Assembly (NCBI GenBank): GCA_013824715.1
Contig: PNOH01000010.1
Coordinates: 1-64,000 of the forward strand
Length of the DNA stretch: 64,000 nt
Reading direction: 5' to 3'
Origin: Odoribacter sp.
GTDB lineage: Bacteria > Bacteroidota > Bacteroidia > Bacteroidales > Prolixibacteraceae
Made by a program: the position numbers and the translations under genes. Positions 43,619 to 52,093 of this stretch are shown piece after piece. The notes below the pieces were generated by a model. It was not told the origin of the DNA and did no database searches. It saw only the letters and a list, made by a program, of their open reading frames with translations. Positions within the stretch are counted from its first letter, which is position 1, and each line of letters begins with the position of its first letter.

Positions 43619-44788
43619 ATGGACAAAATGGAAGACAAATTAATTGTTCCCCGGAAATTTAAAAACCTGTTGTACGGGTTGATCGGCATCGGTGTGATTT
43701 CGATGGCTGCAGGATTTGTACTTGATCCTTCCCGGGCCTGGGCAAACTATTTGCTGAACAACTATTATTTTGTTTCGCTGGCCTTAGGCGCCGCTTTCTT
43801 TAGTGCCATTCAATATATTGCCCAGGCAGGCTGGTCGGCAGCATTTAAGCGGATTCCGGAAGCGATGGCCTCGTATGTTCCGGTTGCTGCTGTATTTTTT
43901 CTGTTGATGTATTTTGGGATGCATTCCTTATTTCACTGGTCGCACGAAGGAATTACCGAAACTGATAAACTGCTTGCCCACAAAGCTCCTTACCTAAATG
44001 TCCCGTTCTTTTTCATTAGGATTGTACTTTTCTTTGGCTTATGGATTGTACTGATCAGGCTTTTGCGTAAAATATCACTGAAAGAGGATGCAGAAGGCGG
44101 TATGCAACACTTCTACGATTCAGAAAAATATTCGAAGGTTATTATTTTTATTATTGCTATTAGTTTTACCCTTTTCGCCATCGATATGCTCATGTCGCTC
44201 GAACCTCACTGGTTTAGTGCCTTATTTGCTGCCAAGAGTTTTATCGCTGCTTTTTTACATGCAGCCACAGTAATTACCCTGATCGTTATCATCCTTCATA
44301 AAATTGGGCATTTGCCTATGCTAAACCGTAGCCATCTCCACGATTTTTCAAGGTATATTTTCATGCTTTCCATTGTTTGGGGTTACTTCAATTTTGTTGA
44401 ATTCATGATTATCTGGTACGGTAATCTTCCTGAAGAAACCATTTTTTACGTGAACCGCTCGCAAGGTGCTTTTGGCGTGTTGTTTTTTGTCAACATCGTT
44501 CTCAACTGGTTTATCCCATTCCTTTTCCTGATGCCGCGAATGACTTCAAGGAGCAAAGTATATATTTTGCCGGTCATCGTGATTTTGATGATTGGTCAAT
44601 ACACCGAACTGTATTATTACATCTGGCCGGCTGTTGTTCACGAAGCCAAATTCGGGTTGCTTGAAATTGGTACTTATCTTGGATTTTTAGGGTTGTTTTC
44701 ATTGGTGGTTACCAGAACTTTATCGAAAGCCAATCTCGTTCCCAAAAACCATCCATATCTGGAAGAAAGCATTTATCATCAGTTCTGA
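43619..44788 (+). CDS. actF: Alternative Complex III subunit ActF
   Basis: 389 residues, about ten membrane helices. Homologous to ActC in fold (both NrfD-like). HSLFHWSHEG, MSLEPHWFSALFAAKSF and LNWFIPFLFLMPRMT are characteristic. Second quinol-related membrane subunit in the known complex. The operon ends here: no cytochrome c oxidase genes follow, although they often do in this phylum. Next is a peptidase gene. Confidence 0.93.
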   Translation: MDKMEDKLIVPRKFKNLLYGLIGIGVISMAAGFVLDPSRAWANYLLNNYYFVSLALGAAFFSAIQYIAQAGWSAAFKRIPEAMASYVPVAAVFFLLMYFGMHSLFHWSHEGITETDKLLAHKAPYLNVPFFFIRIVLFFGLWIVLIRLLRKISLKEDAEGGMQHFYDSEKYSKVIIFIIAISFTLFAIDMLMSLEPHWFSALFAAKSFIAAFLHAATVITLIVIILHKIGHLPMLNRSHLHDFSRYIFMLSIVWGYFNFVEFMIIWYGNLPEETIFYVNRSQGAFGVLFFVNIVLNWFIPFLFLMPRMTSRSKVYILPVIVILMIGQYTELYYYIWPAVVHEAKFGLLEIGTYLGFLGLFSLVVTRTLSKANLVPKNHPYLEESIYHQF

Positions 44789-44857
44789 TGTTTTCAATAG
44801 AATCATAAAAAATTCCATTAGGGATTTTGTCTATTTTTATGTCAGAAAAAAAGTTGT

Positions 44858-46336
44858 ATGAAGCCATTCAAATATTTATCTCTCTTTCTCTTCAGCTTTA
44901 TTGGATTGAATGGAAATGCTCAGAATCAGGAAAAAGACATCCTATCCACCTTTCACACGATTTCAAGCCACGATTTACTAAACGACGCCGCCGAATTGAC
45001 TTCGGCTAAGTACGGTGGCCGATTATCCGGTTCTCCGGGATATCAGGCCGCAGCCGAATGGGTGGCTAATCAGCTTAAAAAGGCCGGAGTAAAACCCGGA
45101 CTGAGTGATGGGACTTATTTGCAGTATTTTCCCAATGCGTATAGCGATGTTCTCTCAACGGGCAGTGTTATTTTGCTTGAAGGCGGGAACAATATGAGGA
45201 AAGAATATCAATTTCCGGAGGACTATTTTCCAGGGTCAAACTCAGCTTCAGGAAATGTATCCGGTGAAGTGGTTTATGTTGGATTTGGCATTTCGGCGCC
45301 CGAATTAGGTTACGACGATTATAAAAACATAGACGTAAAAGGCAAAATCCTGCTTATGGAAACCGGGTTGCCGTTTAGTGGTAAGGATTCCCTGCAAAGA
45401 TGGGAGCCGTATAGTTACCATCGCTATAAATTTCAACAAGCAAAAAAAATGGGCGCTGCCGGCCTTCTTTATATTGGTAAAATTGCAAATCCCAACACTT
45501 CGTACCTCGAAGGCTTTGTTTATGCCCATATTAGTGAAACAGTGGTGGAAGATTTGTTTAACGGAACAGGCCGAAACTATGCCGAAATCCACAATGGCAT
45601 AAAAAAAGGAGTGCTGCCTAACTCATTTGCAATGAATAAAAAAGTCGAGATTTCTGCTTCGACCAAACATTTTCCGGATAGCCGCTCATGCAATGTGATT
45701 GGAATGATCGAAGGATCGGATCCGGTTCTGAAATCTGAAGCCATCATTTTGGGCGCCCACCTCGATGCTGTTGGCAGTCCGGGTTGTTTGTTTCCGGGCG
45801 CTTTAGACAACGCTTCCGGCTCAGTTGATATTCTGGCTGCCGCTAAAGCGCTGGCCGCTTCCGGGGTAAAACCTGCACGTACCGTTATATTCGTGTTTTT
45901 CGGAGGAGAGGAATGTGGCCTTTTCGGAAGTACCAAAATGGTGGAATCGCCTGTTTGGCCAAAAGAAAAAGTGCTTTGCATGATCAACCTCGACATGGTG
46001 GGCAATGGAACCGGGTTTCATATTTCAAATGGAAAAACTTATCCTGAATTATTTAAAACCTTTGCCGATGCCAACGAAAAATATCTTCACCGTGAATTAA
46101 ACAGTTCTGAATATCGTGTCAATTATGGCAGGCCACGAACCGATGCCGCCGTTTTCGACAAAGCCGGTTACCGAACGCTCAGTCTGGGTACTACCGTAAC
46201 TGTGAAAACGGTTTATTACCATCACCCACTTGACAACACCGATGCGTTAACTCCTGAAATTATGGAAGATGCTGCCAAATTACTCTATCTCGGAGTGCTT
46301 GGATTGGCTAATGAAAAAATGATTCGTGCAGAGTAA
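44858..46336 (+). CDS. Secreted M28-family metallopeptidase with PA domain
   Basis: 492 residues. A signal peptide ends near NGNAQ. A protease-associated segment lies in the middle (YDDYKNIDVKGKILLMETGL). The zinc site of peptidase family M28 is complete: LGAHLDAVG (His), GALDNASGS (Asp), GGEECGLFG (Glu pair), INLDMVGNG (Asp) and VYYHHPLDN (His). Expected to be a periplasmic or surface aminopeptidase. It lies 69 bases after actF but is functionally unrelated and most likely transcribed separately. Confidence 0.92.
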   Translation: MKPFKYLSLFLFSFIGLNGNAQNQEKDILSTFHTISSHDLLNDAAELTSAKYGGRLSGSPGYQAAAEWVANQLKKAGVKPGLSDGTYLQYFPNAYSDVLSTGSVILLEGGNNMRKEYQFPEDYFPGSNSASGNVSGEVVYVGFGISAPELGYDDYKNIDVKGKILLMETGLPFSGKDSLQRWEPYSYHRYKFQQAKKMGAAGLLYIGKIANPNTSYLEGFVYAHISETVVEDLFNGTGRNYAEIHNGIKKGVLPNSFAMNKKVEISASTKHFPDSRSCNVIGMIEGSDPVLKSEAIILGAHLDAVGSPGCLFPGALDNASGSVDILAAAKALAASGVKPARTVIFVFFGGEECGLFGSTKMVESPVWPKEKVLCMINLDMVGNGTGFHISNGKTYPELFKTFADANEKYLHRELNSSEYRVNYGRPRTDAAVFDKAGYRTLSLGTTVTVKTVYYHHPLDNTDALTPEIMEDAAKLLYLGVLGLANEKMIRAE

Positions 46337-46425
46337 AAGATCGGGTTATGGCACCGACATTTTAATGAAAGAAGTAATTTTTTTAGGTTTAGATTTAATA
46401 GCTTTACATTCTCATACTTTTCAAT

Positions 46426-46662
46426 ATGACCACCAAAGAATTAAAAAATAAAGTAATCAGGAAGATCAATCAAATTGATGACGATGAAGTCCTGAACGAA
46501 ATTTACCGGATGTTGGACGATGCTAACCAGGATGAGGAGGTTTTTCAATTGTCCGGGAATCATAAGAAAGCCATTGAAGAGGCCAAAAGTCAGATAGAAA
46601 GCGGCGAATTTTTAACTAATAAACAGGTTAATCAGGAAATCGGCAAATGGCTAAACAAGTAA
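46426..46662 (+). CDS. Putative antitoxin of a RelE/ParE-type pair
   Basis: 78 residues. An acidic N-terminal helix (LKNKVIRKINQIDDDEVLNE) then a C-terminal helix with KKAIEEAKSQIESGEFLTNK, which resembles the toxin-binding tail of RHH/Phd-like antitoxins in Bacteroidota. The DNA-binding part is not obvious. Ends 16 bases inside the toxin start, the standard antitoxin-first order. Confidence 0.78.
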   Translation: MTTKELKNKVIRKINQIDDDEVLNEIYRMLDDANQDEEVFQLSGNHKKAIEEAKSQIESGEFLTNKQVNQEIGKWLNK

Positions 46663-46952
46663 TTTGGTCGAAAAGAGCTTTCAACGACAGAAGGGCCATA
46701 CTCGAATATTGGATCGATCGAAACCAATCCATGACATACAGCAAACGTCTCAATCAGATTTTTGAAAATACCACCGAGTTAATCACTAAATTTCCCAAAA
46801 TTGGAAAGAAAACAGTCGTTCCAGATATACGCATCAAAATTGTAAAAGACTATTTCATAACATACCGTGAAACCAAGACTGTTATTGAAATCCTGACAAT
46901 TTGGGATTACCGGCAAGATCCTGTTGATTTTGTTCGAACCCTCAGGAAATAA
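46647..46952 (+). CDS. RelE/ParE-family toxin
   Basis: 101 residues, beta-alpha fold typical of the family: VIWSKRAFNDRRAILEYWID at the N-terminus and FITYRETKTVIEILTIWDYRQDP at the C-terminus. RelE proteins cleave ribosome-bound mRNA and ParE proteins inhibit gyrase; the sequence does not separate the two. Overlaps the antitoxin gene by 16 bases. Confidence 0.87.
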   Translation: MAKQVIWSKRAFNDRRAILEYWIDRNQSMTYSKRLNQIFENTTELITKFPKIGKKTVVPDIRIKIVKDYFITYRETKTVIEILTIWDYRQDPVDFVRTLRK

Positions 46953-46988
46953 CTGAAACAAATTTGATATCCCAAACAGATTACTTTC

Positions 46989-48092
46989 ATGAAATTCAAA
47001 AATAAATCCAATATGAAACTAAAATTTCTTTTCCTGACAATCATTATTCTGGCTACTTTCCCTGCATTTACTCAGGATTTACAGGGCATTGGCAAAAACA
47101 TAGAAGCCCTTCAAAAGAACAATGCCGGCCTCGACCATCGGATCGATCAGCTTTCCAAACAAATTGACGACCTGATGTGGGACCAGAAAGTTGGGGATAT
47201 TGCCCACGTTGACAAGCTGTATATTTACGGCCCGCCGAAGTGGAAAGAAAAAAATCCGGATGCCATGGGCGCCGGCAATCCGGTGAAATTTTGGATTTAC
47301 ACGTTTATTCCCAAAGGAATTGACATTCATAAGAAATATCCCCTGATCGTATTGCCTCATGGCGGGGTTCATGCCGATTTCACAACCTATTATGCCCACA
47401 TCATCCGGGAACTGGTGAGCCAGGGATATGTGGTGGTTGCACCCGAATATCGTGGCAGCACTGGTTACGGAAAAGCATTTTACGAAGCCATTGACTATGG
47501 TGGCCTCGAAACCGAAGATGTTTACGCCAGTCGTAACTATATGATTGAGAACTTTGAATTTGTAGATCAGGACAGAGTTGGACTGGTAGGTTGGAGCCAT
47601 GGAGGATTGATTACCCTGATGAATATTTTCGATCACCCCGATGATTTTCGGTGTGCGTTTGCAGGTGTGCCTGTGAGTGATCTGATCGCCCGAATGGGTT
47701 ATTACGACCAGGGTTATCGCGCTCAGTTTGAGGCCGATTACCACATTGGCCAAACTGCGAATCAGAATGTAGCCGAATACAGGCGGCGGTCACCGGTCTG
47801 GAATGTCGAAAAAATGAAATCAACTCCGCTGTTGATTCATACCAATACGAACGACGATGATGTTAATGTTCTGGAAGTTGAACAATTGATCAGGGCGTTG
47901 AAGGCTGAAGGAAAAAAATTTGAGTATGAAATTTTTCAGGATGCCCCGGGCGGACATTCCTTCGACCGGATAGACTCCAAAACAGCACAGGAAATCAGGG
48001 TTAAAATACACGGCTTTCTGGCCAAACATCTGAAACCTGAAAAGCCAATCAGAAACCTTCAGGATTTGCGGAAGGCCGCATATAAATTTTAG
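46989..48092 (+). CDS. Secreted alpha/beta hydrolase, prolyl-oligopeptidase-like
   Basis: 367 residues; ATG 46989 or ATG 47013 (MKLKFLFLTIIILATF) could start, both giving a signal peptide ending near AFTQ. A coiled segment (about 32-60) then an S9-like hydrolase fold: PHGGVHADF oxyanion region, nucleophile elbow VGWSHGGLI (Ser about 206), Asp in TNTNDDDVN and His in PGGHSFDR. The beta-propeller of true oligopeptidases is absent, so it is a short member, perhaps an esterase or dipeptidase (inference). Convergent with the Memo-like gene 7 bases on. Confidence 0.83.
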   Translation: MKFKNKSNMKLKFLFLTIIILATFPAFTQDLQGIGKNIEALQKNNAGLDHRIDQLSKQIDDLMWDQKVGDIAHVDKLYIYGPPKWKEKNPDAMGAGNPVKFWIYTFIPKGIDIHKKYPLIVLPHGGVHADFTTYYAHIIRELVSQGYVVVAPEYRGSTGYGKAFYEAIDYGGLETEDVYASRNYMIENFEFVDQDRVGLVGWSHGGLITLMNIFDHPDDFRCAFAGVPVSDLIARMGYYDQGYRAQFEADYHIGQTANQNVAEYRRRSPVWNVEKMKSTPLLIHTNTNDDDVNVLEVEQLIRALKAEGKKFEYEIFQDAPGGHSFDRIDSKTAQEIRVKIHGFLAKHLKPEKPIRNLQDLRKAAYKF

Positions 48093-48099
48093 AAATTAT

Positions 48100-49182
48100 T
48101 TATTTGTACCCAATCGCGGCATAGCCAACCCAGTGATGAAGGGTAGCAACTGCTGTTTTACCCATATTCAGATCATCAACGGGCAAAGGTTTTTGGGCAA
48201 TGCTTGTCGAATATCCCATTTTTATTCCCTGAAGTTTTTTCCTTCCGGTGATTTCGTTCAGGTACATTCCGGTCAGTAAGCCGAATGGCACACTGTAACG
48301 CCCGCACCACGGCCATTGGTATTCGCGCCAGTTTCCGGGCTGTACGGTAAAATCGAAAAACTTTTTGATACTTGTAGTATCAAGCGAAGGAAGTAATGAA
48401 TTTCGGATTATTTCATTTTCGTGCTTCACCGCTTTTTCATATCCCGACTCGTCGCAACCATAAGTAGCGTAATTCTTTCCGCCCCATTCCTCATCACCGT
48501 AATGTACGGCATCGTTCGAAATTACCAAGGCAATATCCCTGCCCCACTTTAGTTTATTTTCCTTCATGACCTTAAGAATAGTCTTTGCCAATTCCATTGA
48601 ATATTTCTCCATCAAATCGAAATTCATTGCAGGAATCAGGATCGGAACAACCTGAACATCGCGGTTATAATGCTGAAGGAAAGGTACAATGGCTTCTACG
48701 GAATGTTCGGCCTGCTGCAAGCTGTCGTGAATGATGTAATCATTTTTGTGAAGATTTTTAATGATTTCGTTGCGCAGAGGAGAAATCTTCATGTTTCCAG
48801 AAGGCTCTTTCCATTCATCGAAATTGTCGAATACCAGTTTTTGCTCCACTCCGAATTTCTTTGCTTTATGTGCAACGCCAAAAATGATGATGGTTTTCGC
48901 CTTGATAAACGGGATTACACTCTCGTACAAAAATCCGGCATAAGTATAGTCATCGTGTGGGCAAATTGCCATCCTGAATGCAGTATTTTCATCCAGTATG
49001 TTCAGTCTGTTTACTGAATCAATGGATGCTCCGTAAGTCCGGTCAATTCTTTTAATGATTGAATCCATTTGCCAGGCACGGGTAGCAAAACCAACAGTAT
49101 CAACAGGCAGCCTTACTTTTTTCTGTGCATCCAAATGAAGGTAAAACAAAAATATTATTGAAAATAAAATCAGCTTCTTCAT
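48100..49182 (-). CDS. Secreted Memo-like protein (AmmeMemoRadiSam system protein B)
   Basis: 360 residues. A signal peptide is clear (MKKLILFSIIFLFYLHLDAQ), unlike most cytosolic Memo proteins. The Memo fold is supported by AICPHDDYTYAGFLYESV and VISNDAVHYGDE and by GKTAVATLHHWVGYAAIGYK at the end. Memo proteins can bind metal and are related to extradiol dioxygenases, but activity is unsettled. The expected AmmeMemoRadiSam radical SAM enzyme and AMMECR1 gene are not adjacent. Confidence 0.82.
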   Translation of the reverse strand: MKKLILFSIIFLFYLHLDAQKKVRLPVDTVGFATRAWQMDSIIKRIDRTYGASIDSVNRLNILDENTAFRMAICPHDDYTYAGFLYESVIPFIKAKTIIIFGVAHKAKKFGVEQKLVFDNFDEWKEPSGNMKISPLRNEIIKNLHKNDYIIHDSLQQAEHSVEAIVPFLQHYNRDVQVVPILIPAMNFDLMEKYSMELAKTILKVMKENKLKWGRDIALVISNDAVHYGDEEWGGKNYATYGCDESGYEKAVKHENEIIRNSLLPSLDTTSIKKFFDFTVQPGNWREYQWPWCGRYSVPFGLLTGMYLNEITGRKKLQGIKMGYSTSIAQKPLPVDDLNMGKTAVATLHHWVGYAAIGYK

Positions 49183-49226
49183 AACAATTGCTAAATTGGG
49201 AACTCAAAGATAAAACTATATCCTTT

Positions 49227-49658
49227 ATGCCCTCACGCGATTACCTGATCCGTCAATTCGAAGAAATGGGATATTTTCTGGCTGTTTTGATTCAGCGAAT
49301 ATTAAAACTTAAAGTAGAAAATCAACAGGAACAGATGGAGACTGTTGTCCGTGAGGAGCTGATTAAGGAATTGAAACTGGATATCGAACAGATTGTTATG
49401 CTCGAAAATGAGGAGTTTTTATCGCTGGTTCAAGCGAATTTTACTTCTGACGATCAGTTGGAAAAACTGGCCGAGATTCTGATGGTTCTTGGTCAGGAAA
49501 TCGGACATTCGTTTACATTGACCAAAGCGAATTACCTTCGGAAATCACTGTTTCTGTATAAACATCTTCAGGATTCAAGCGCCAATTTTTCGTATGAGCG
49601 AAAAGTCAAAATTGAAGAACTTCAGGAATTGATTGAACGTATTGGACTGAAGGATTAG
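49227..49658 (+). CDS. Helical protein of unknown function (DUF6483-like)
   Basis: 143 residues from ATG 49227 (MPSRDYLIRQFEEMGYFLAV); the TTG upstream at 49188 is rejected. Entirely alpha-helical by pattern (FLAVLIQRILKLKVENQQEQ, IRQFEEMGY), which is reminiscent of DUF6483. No catalytic motif or membrane segment is seen. It lies with another small helical gene ahead of a radical SAM maturase, on the opposite strand to the Memo-like gene. Confidence 0.7.
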   Translation: MPSRDYLIRQFEEMGYFLAVLIQRILKLKVENQQEQMETVVREELIKELKLDIEQIVMLENEEFLSLVQANFTSDDQLEKLAEILMVLGQEIGHSFTLTKANYLRKSLFLYKHLQDSSANFSYERKVKIEELQELIERIGLKD

Positions 49659-49702
49659 CATTCCGTACTTATTAAAACTTTAAATCATTAATCACCTTTA
49701 CC

Positions 49703-50050
49703 ATGAATTTTGAATTTTCAAAAGCAGACAAAAAACTGGTCAGACAAATCATTGAAACTGGCTTGCAAAGGGAATTTGCCAATGGACTAGTGAAAATGGG
49801 AAAGATTATCAAGGATTGGGAATTGAAGGGAACATCCAGCCAGGATGCGTATTACAAGCTTTTCAAAGCCTTGAAAAATTTTGACAAACATATTGCCCGC
49901 CGATATGATAAACTTACGGGTTCACAATATAAGTTGATTGTCGCATCTCAGTTATATGATGAGGTTATTGGTGAAGACGATCTGAACGGTTTGTCGGACG
50001 AAGCAAAGTCGGAAATTATCAGTACCAGTCAAATATTTCGGGAATTGTAG
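49703..50050 (+). CDS. Small helical protein of unknown function
   Basis: 115 residues, no cysteine, no signal peptide, highly charged helices (KALKNFDKHIARRYDKLTGS). No family recognised. It ends 17 bases before the radical SAM maturase gene, so it is probably transcribed with it; whether it is a substrate or accessory factor is unknown. Confidence 0.72.
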   Translation: MNFEFSKADKKLVRQIIETGLQREFANGLVKMGKIIKDWELKGTSSQDAYYKLFKALKNFDKHIARRYDKLTGSQYKLIVASQLYDEVIGEDDLNGLSDEAKSEIISTSQIFREL

Positions 50051-50067
50051 TTTTTTACTCTCATTTT

Positions 50068-51273
50068 ATGGCCAGGCACCGTCCTTTAAATTCTGTTTTG
50101 ATCAAACCCGCCGGTCCGGATTGTAATCTGGATTGCACCTACTGTTTTTACCTCGAAAAATCCTCGCTTTTTCACCAAACACCGGTGCACCGGATGAGTC
50201 CTGAAATTCAGGAAGAGCTAATCCGGCAGGTCATGCAGCAATCGGGCGATAACATTTCACTGGCGTGGCAGGGTGGTGAACCCACCCTGATGGGACTTGA
50301 CTTTTACAAACGCGCCATCGAACTGGAAAAGAAATACGGGCACAATCAAATGGTGGGCAACGGACTACAAACCAATGGCCTGTTGCTCGATAAAAACTGG
50401 GCAGCATTCCTGAAAGAATACGACTGGCTGGTAGGTATTTCGCTCGATGGGCCCGAACACATCCATAATCGGTACCGCTTCGATAAAGGACAAAAAGGAA
50501 CACACAAACGCGTGGAGGAAAATGCCATCATGCTTCAGCAGGAAGGAGTTGCGGCCAATGCCATGTGCTGCCTGACTTCATATTCGGTTCAATTTCCTGA
50601 TGAGTTGTATGCTTATTACAAAAGTCTGGGCTATGCGTTTATGCAATTTATCCCGATTGTGGAAACCGATAAAAACGATCCGGCCAAAGCAGCTCCTTTC
50701 TCTGTTTCGGCTGAAGATTACGGTAAATTCCTGATCCGAATGTTCGATTTGTGGATGGCCGATTTTGTGGATGGTGTTCCAACCACATCCATTCGCCATT
50801 TCGAATCAGTTTTTCATGCGTATGTGGGCATGGAAGCGCCCGAATGTACCATGATGAAGGAATGCGGCCCTTACGTAGTGGTTGAACACAATGGCAATGT
50901 ATATAGTTGCGATTTCTTTGTGGAACCCAAATGGAAACTGGGCAACATCATGCACGATCGGATCATTAATATGCTGAACACCAAAACTCAACAGACTTTT
51001 GGAGCAGCAAAGGCAGTTTTGCCGCGCGAATGCCGACAATGTAGCTGGTTGCGCAATTGTTACGGAGGTTGCACCAAAGACCGCATCAAAGACCCGGAAG
51101 ATCACCGCAAACCGAGATTTTGTTGCTCCTATAAAATGTTCTTTAAACATGCTGACCCAACCCTGAAACAAATGGCTACTCAATGGAAAGAACAGCAGGC
51201 CATACAACAGGTTAAGCAGCAAACGGGCGGTGTGTACAATGCGTTTGATGATTTTATAGGGAAGCATTATTAG
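50068..51273 (+). CDS. Radical SAM/SPASM maturase, anaerobic sulfatase maturase-like
   Basis: 401 residues. Radical SAM motif DCNLDCTYCFYLE (CxxxCxxC, about 19-26), AWQGGEPTLMG and the SPASM cysteines at the C-terminus (CRQCSWLRNCYGGC, RFCCSY) with two auxiliary iron-sulphur clusters expected. Closest to the anSME family that converts a Cys or Ser of sulfatases to formylglycine. No sulfatase is in the window, so the true substrate is uncertain and the adjacent unknown proteins are candidates (inference). Confidence 0.9.
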   Translation: MARHRPLNSVLIKPAGPDCNLDCTYCFYLEKSSLFHQTPVHRMSPEIQEELIRQVMQQSGDNISLAWQGGEPTLMGLDFYKRAIELEKKYGHNQMVGNGLQTNGLLLDKNWAAFLKEYDWLVGISLDGPEHIHNRYRFDKGQKGTHKRVEENAIMLQQEGVAANAMCCLTSYSVQFPDELYAYYKSLGYAFMQFIPIVETDKNDPAKAAPFSVSAEDYGKFLIRMFDLWMADFVDGVPTTSIRHFESVFHAYVGMEAPECTMMKECGPYVVVEHNGNVYSCDFFVEPKWKLGNIMHDRIINMLNTKTQQTFGAAKAVLPRECRQCSWLRNCYGGCTKDRIKDPEDHRKPRFCCSYKMFFKHADPTLKQMATQWKEQQAIQQVKQQTGGVYNAFDDFIGKHY

Positions 51274-51284
51274 TGCTGAAATTA

Positions 51285-51383
51285 ATGTTGCGGGTTGCGT
51301 GGTGCGGGTTACGGGTTTTGAATCACGCAACACGAAACGCGAAACGCGAAAATGGAATTTGGAATCTGAAACTTGGAACTCTT
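51285..51383. repeat. GGGTTGCG/CGAAACGCG repeat (copy c) and TTTGGAATC words
   Basis: TGCGGGTTGCGTGGTGCGGG and GGGTTACGGGTT words, then CACGAAACGCGAAACGCG, then GGAATTTGGAATCTGAAAC. Same word families as the gaps at 22250, 43508 and 13736. It fills the space before the YjbQ start, where an artificial N-terminal extension could be read through it. Confidence 0.55.
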
Positions 51384-51794
51384 ATGGTAGAACAACTCGA
51401 AATCATCCTACCCGTTTTTAAACGCGGATACCACTTAATCACTGAACTGATTGAGAAGGAATTGCCACGGCTACCTGAAAAAGGATTGGTAAACATCCTG
51501 ATTCAGCATACATCGGCTGGTATTAGCCTGAATGAAAATGCCGATCCATCGGTGCGATACGATTTCGAAAAATTCATGAATAAACTGATGCCTGAGAATG
51601 ATCCAATCTACTCTCATACCGAAGAGGGCTCCGACGATATGCCTGCACATTTAAAGAGTTCACTTATTGGCGCAAGCCTGACGATTCCAATTTCCAATCA
51701 CCGGTTGAACCTGGGAACCTGGCAGGGAATTTATTTGTGTGAATTTCGAAATTTTGGTGGAAGAAGAAGGTTGGTAGTGACCATCATCAGTTGA
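51384..51794 (+). CDS. yjbQ: YjbQ/UPF0047-family protein
   Basis: 136 residues from ATG 51384 (MVEQLEIILPVFKRGYHLIT). An apparent upstream extension to 51273 translates intergenic repeat and is rejected. Conserved residues are in VNILIQHTSAGISLNENAD, SHTEEGSDDMPAHLKSSLIG and GIYLCEFRNFGGRRRLVV. The family has been reported to have thiamine-phosphate-synthase-like activity; its physiological role is not established. Confidence 0.92.
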   Translation: MVEQLEIILPVFKRGYHLITELIEKELPRLPEKGLVNILIQHTSAGISLNENADPSVRYDFEKFMNKLMPENDPIYSHTEEGSDDMPAHLKSSLIGASLTIPISNHRLNLGTWQGIYLCEFRNFGGRRRLVVTIIS

Positions 51795-51815
51795 AAAATA
51801 TTTCAGTTTAGCTAT

Positions 51816-52093
51816 TTATTCGTCGATTACTTCATTATAATCAATCGAAAGATCAGCTTTTCGGGTTACCATTTCCCTTATTTCCCTCGCGATTTGCATG
51901 GCTTTTTCAACTTTTTCTTTTGAAAGATAAATGGTGTCATTCGGATATCTAACCTCAACTGCATAGCCTTGTAATTCAGAAAGTAAATCGTAATACACAT
52001 CACAGGAATGTACAGATAAGTGATCTGAGCTGTTCCAAGATCGTGGTCACCTTTAATAATCCATTGTTTAATTTCCTCAACTTGCTTGCTCAT
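51816..52093 (-). pseudogene. HEPN gene broken by internal deletion and frameshift
   Basis: The frame opens at ATG 52093 with a HEPN-like N-terminus (MSKQVEEIKQWIIKGDHDLG, then TAQITYLYIP). The central helix is missing, and the rest of the HEPN C-terminus reappears in another frame as YYDLLSELQGYAVEVRYPND followed by LSKEKVEKAMQIAREI, to the stop at 51816. The usual middle part of about 60 residues with the HCQQAVEK-type helix is absent. A deletion out of frame is the simplest reading. Its MNT partner is intact. Confidence 0.8.

Noticed and set aside
46426-46952. Prophage or integron cassette context for the RelE/ParE pair
   Set aside because: No integrase, attachment site or phage gene flanks the pair.
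47079-47753. 224-codon open frame on the minus strand
   Set aside because: It is fully antisense to the well-supported hydrolase gene and has no recognisable domain.
51273-51383. N-terminal extension of YjbQ
   Set aside because: It translates intergenic repeat words and is absent from the family; ATG 51384 gives the conserved start.
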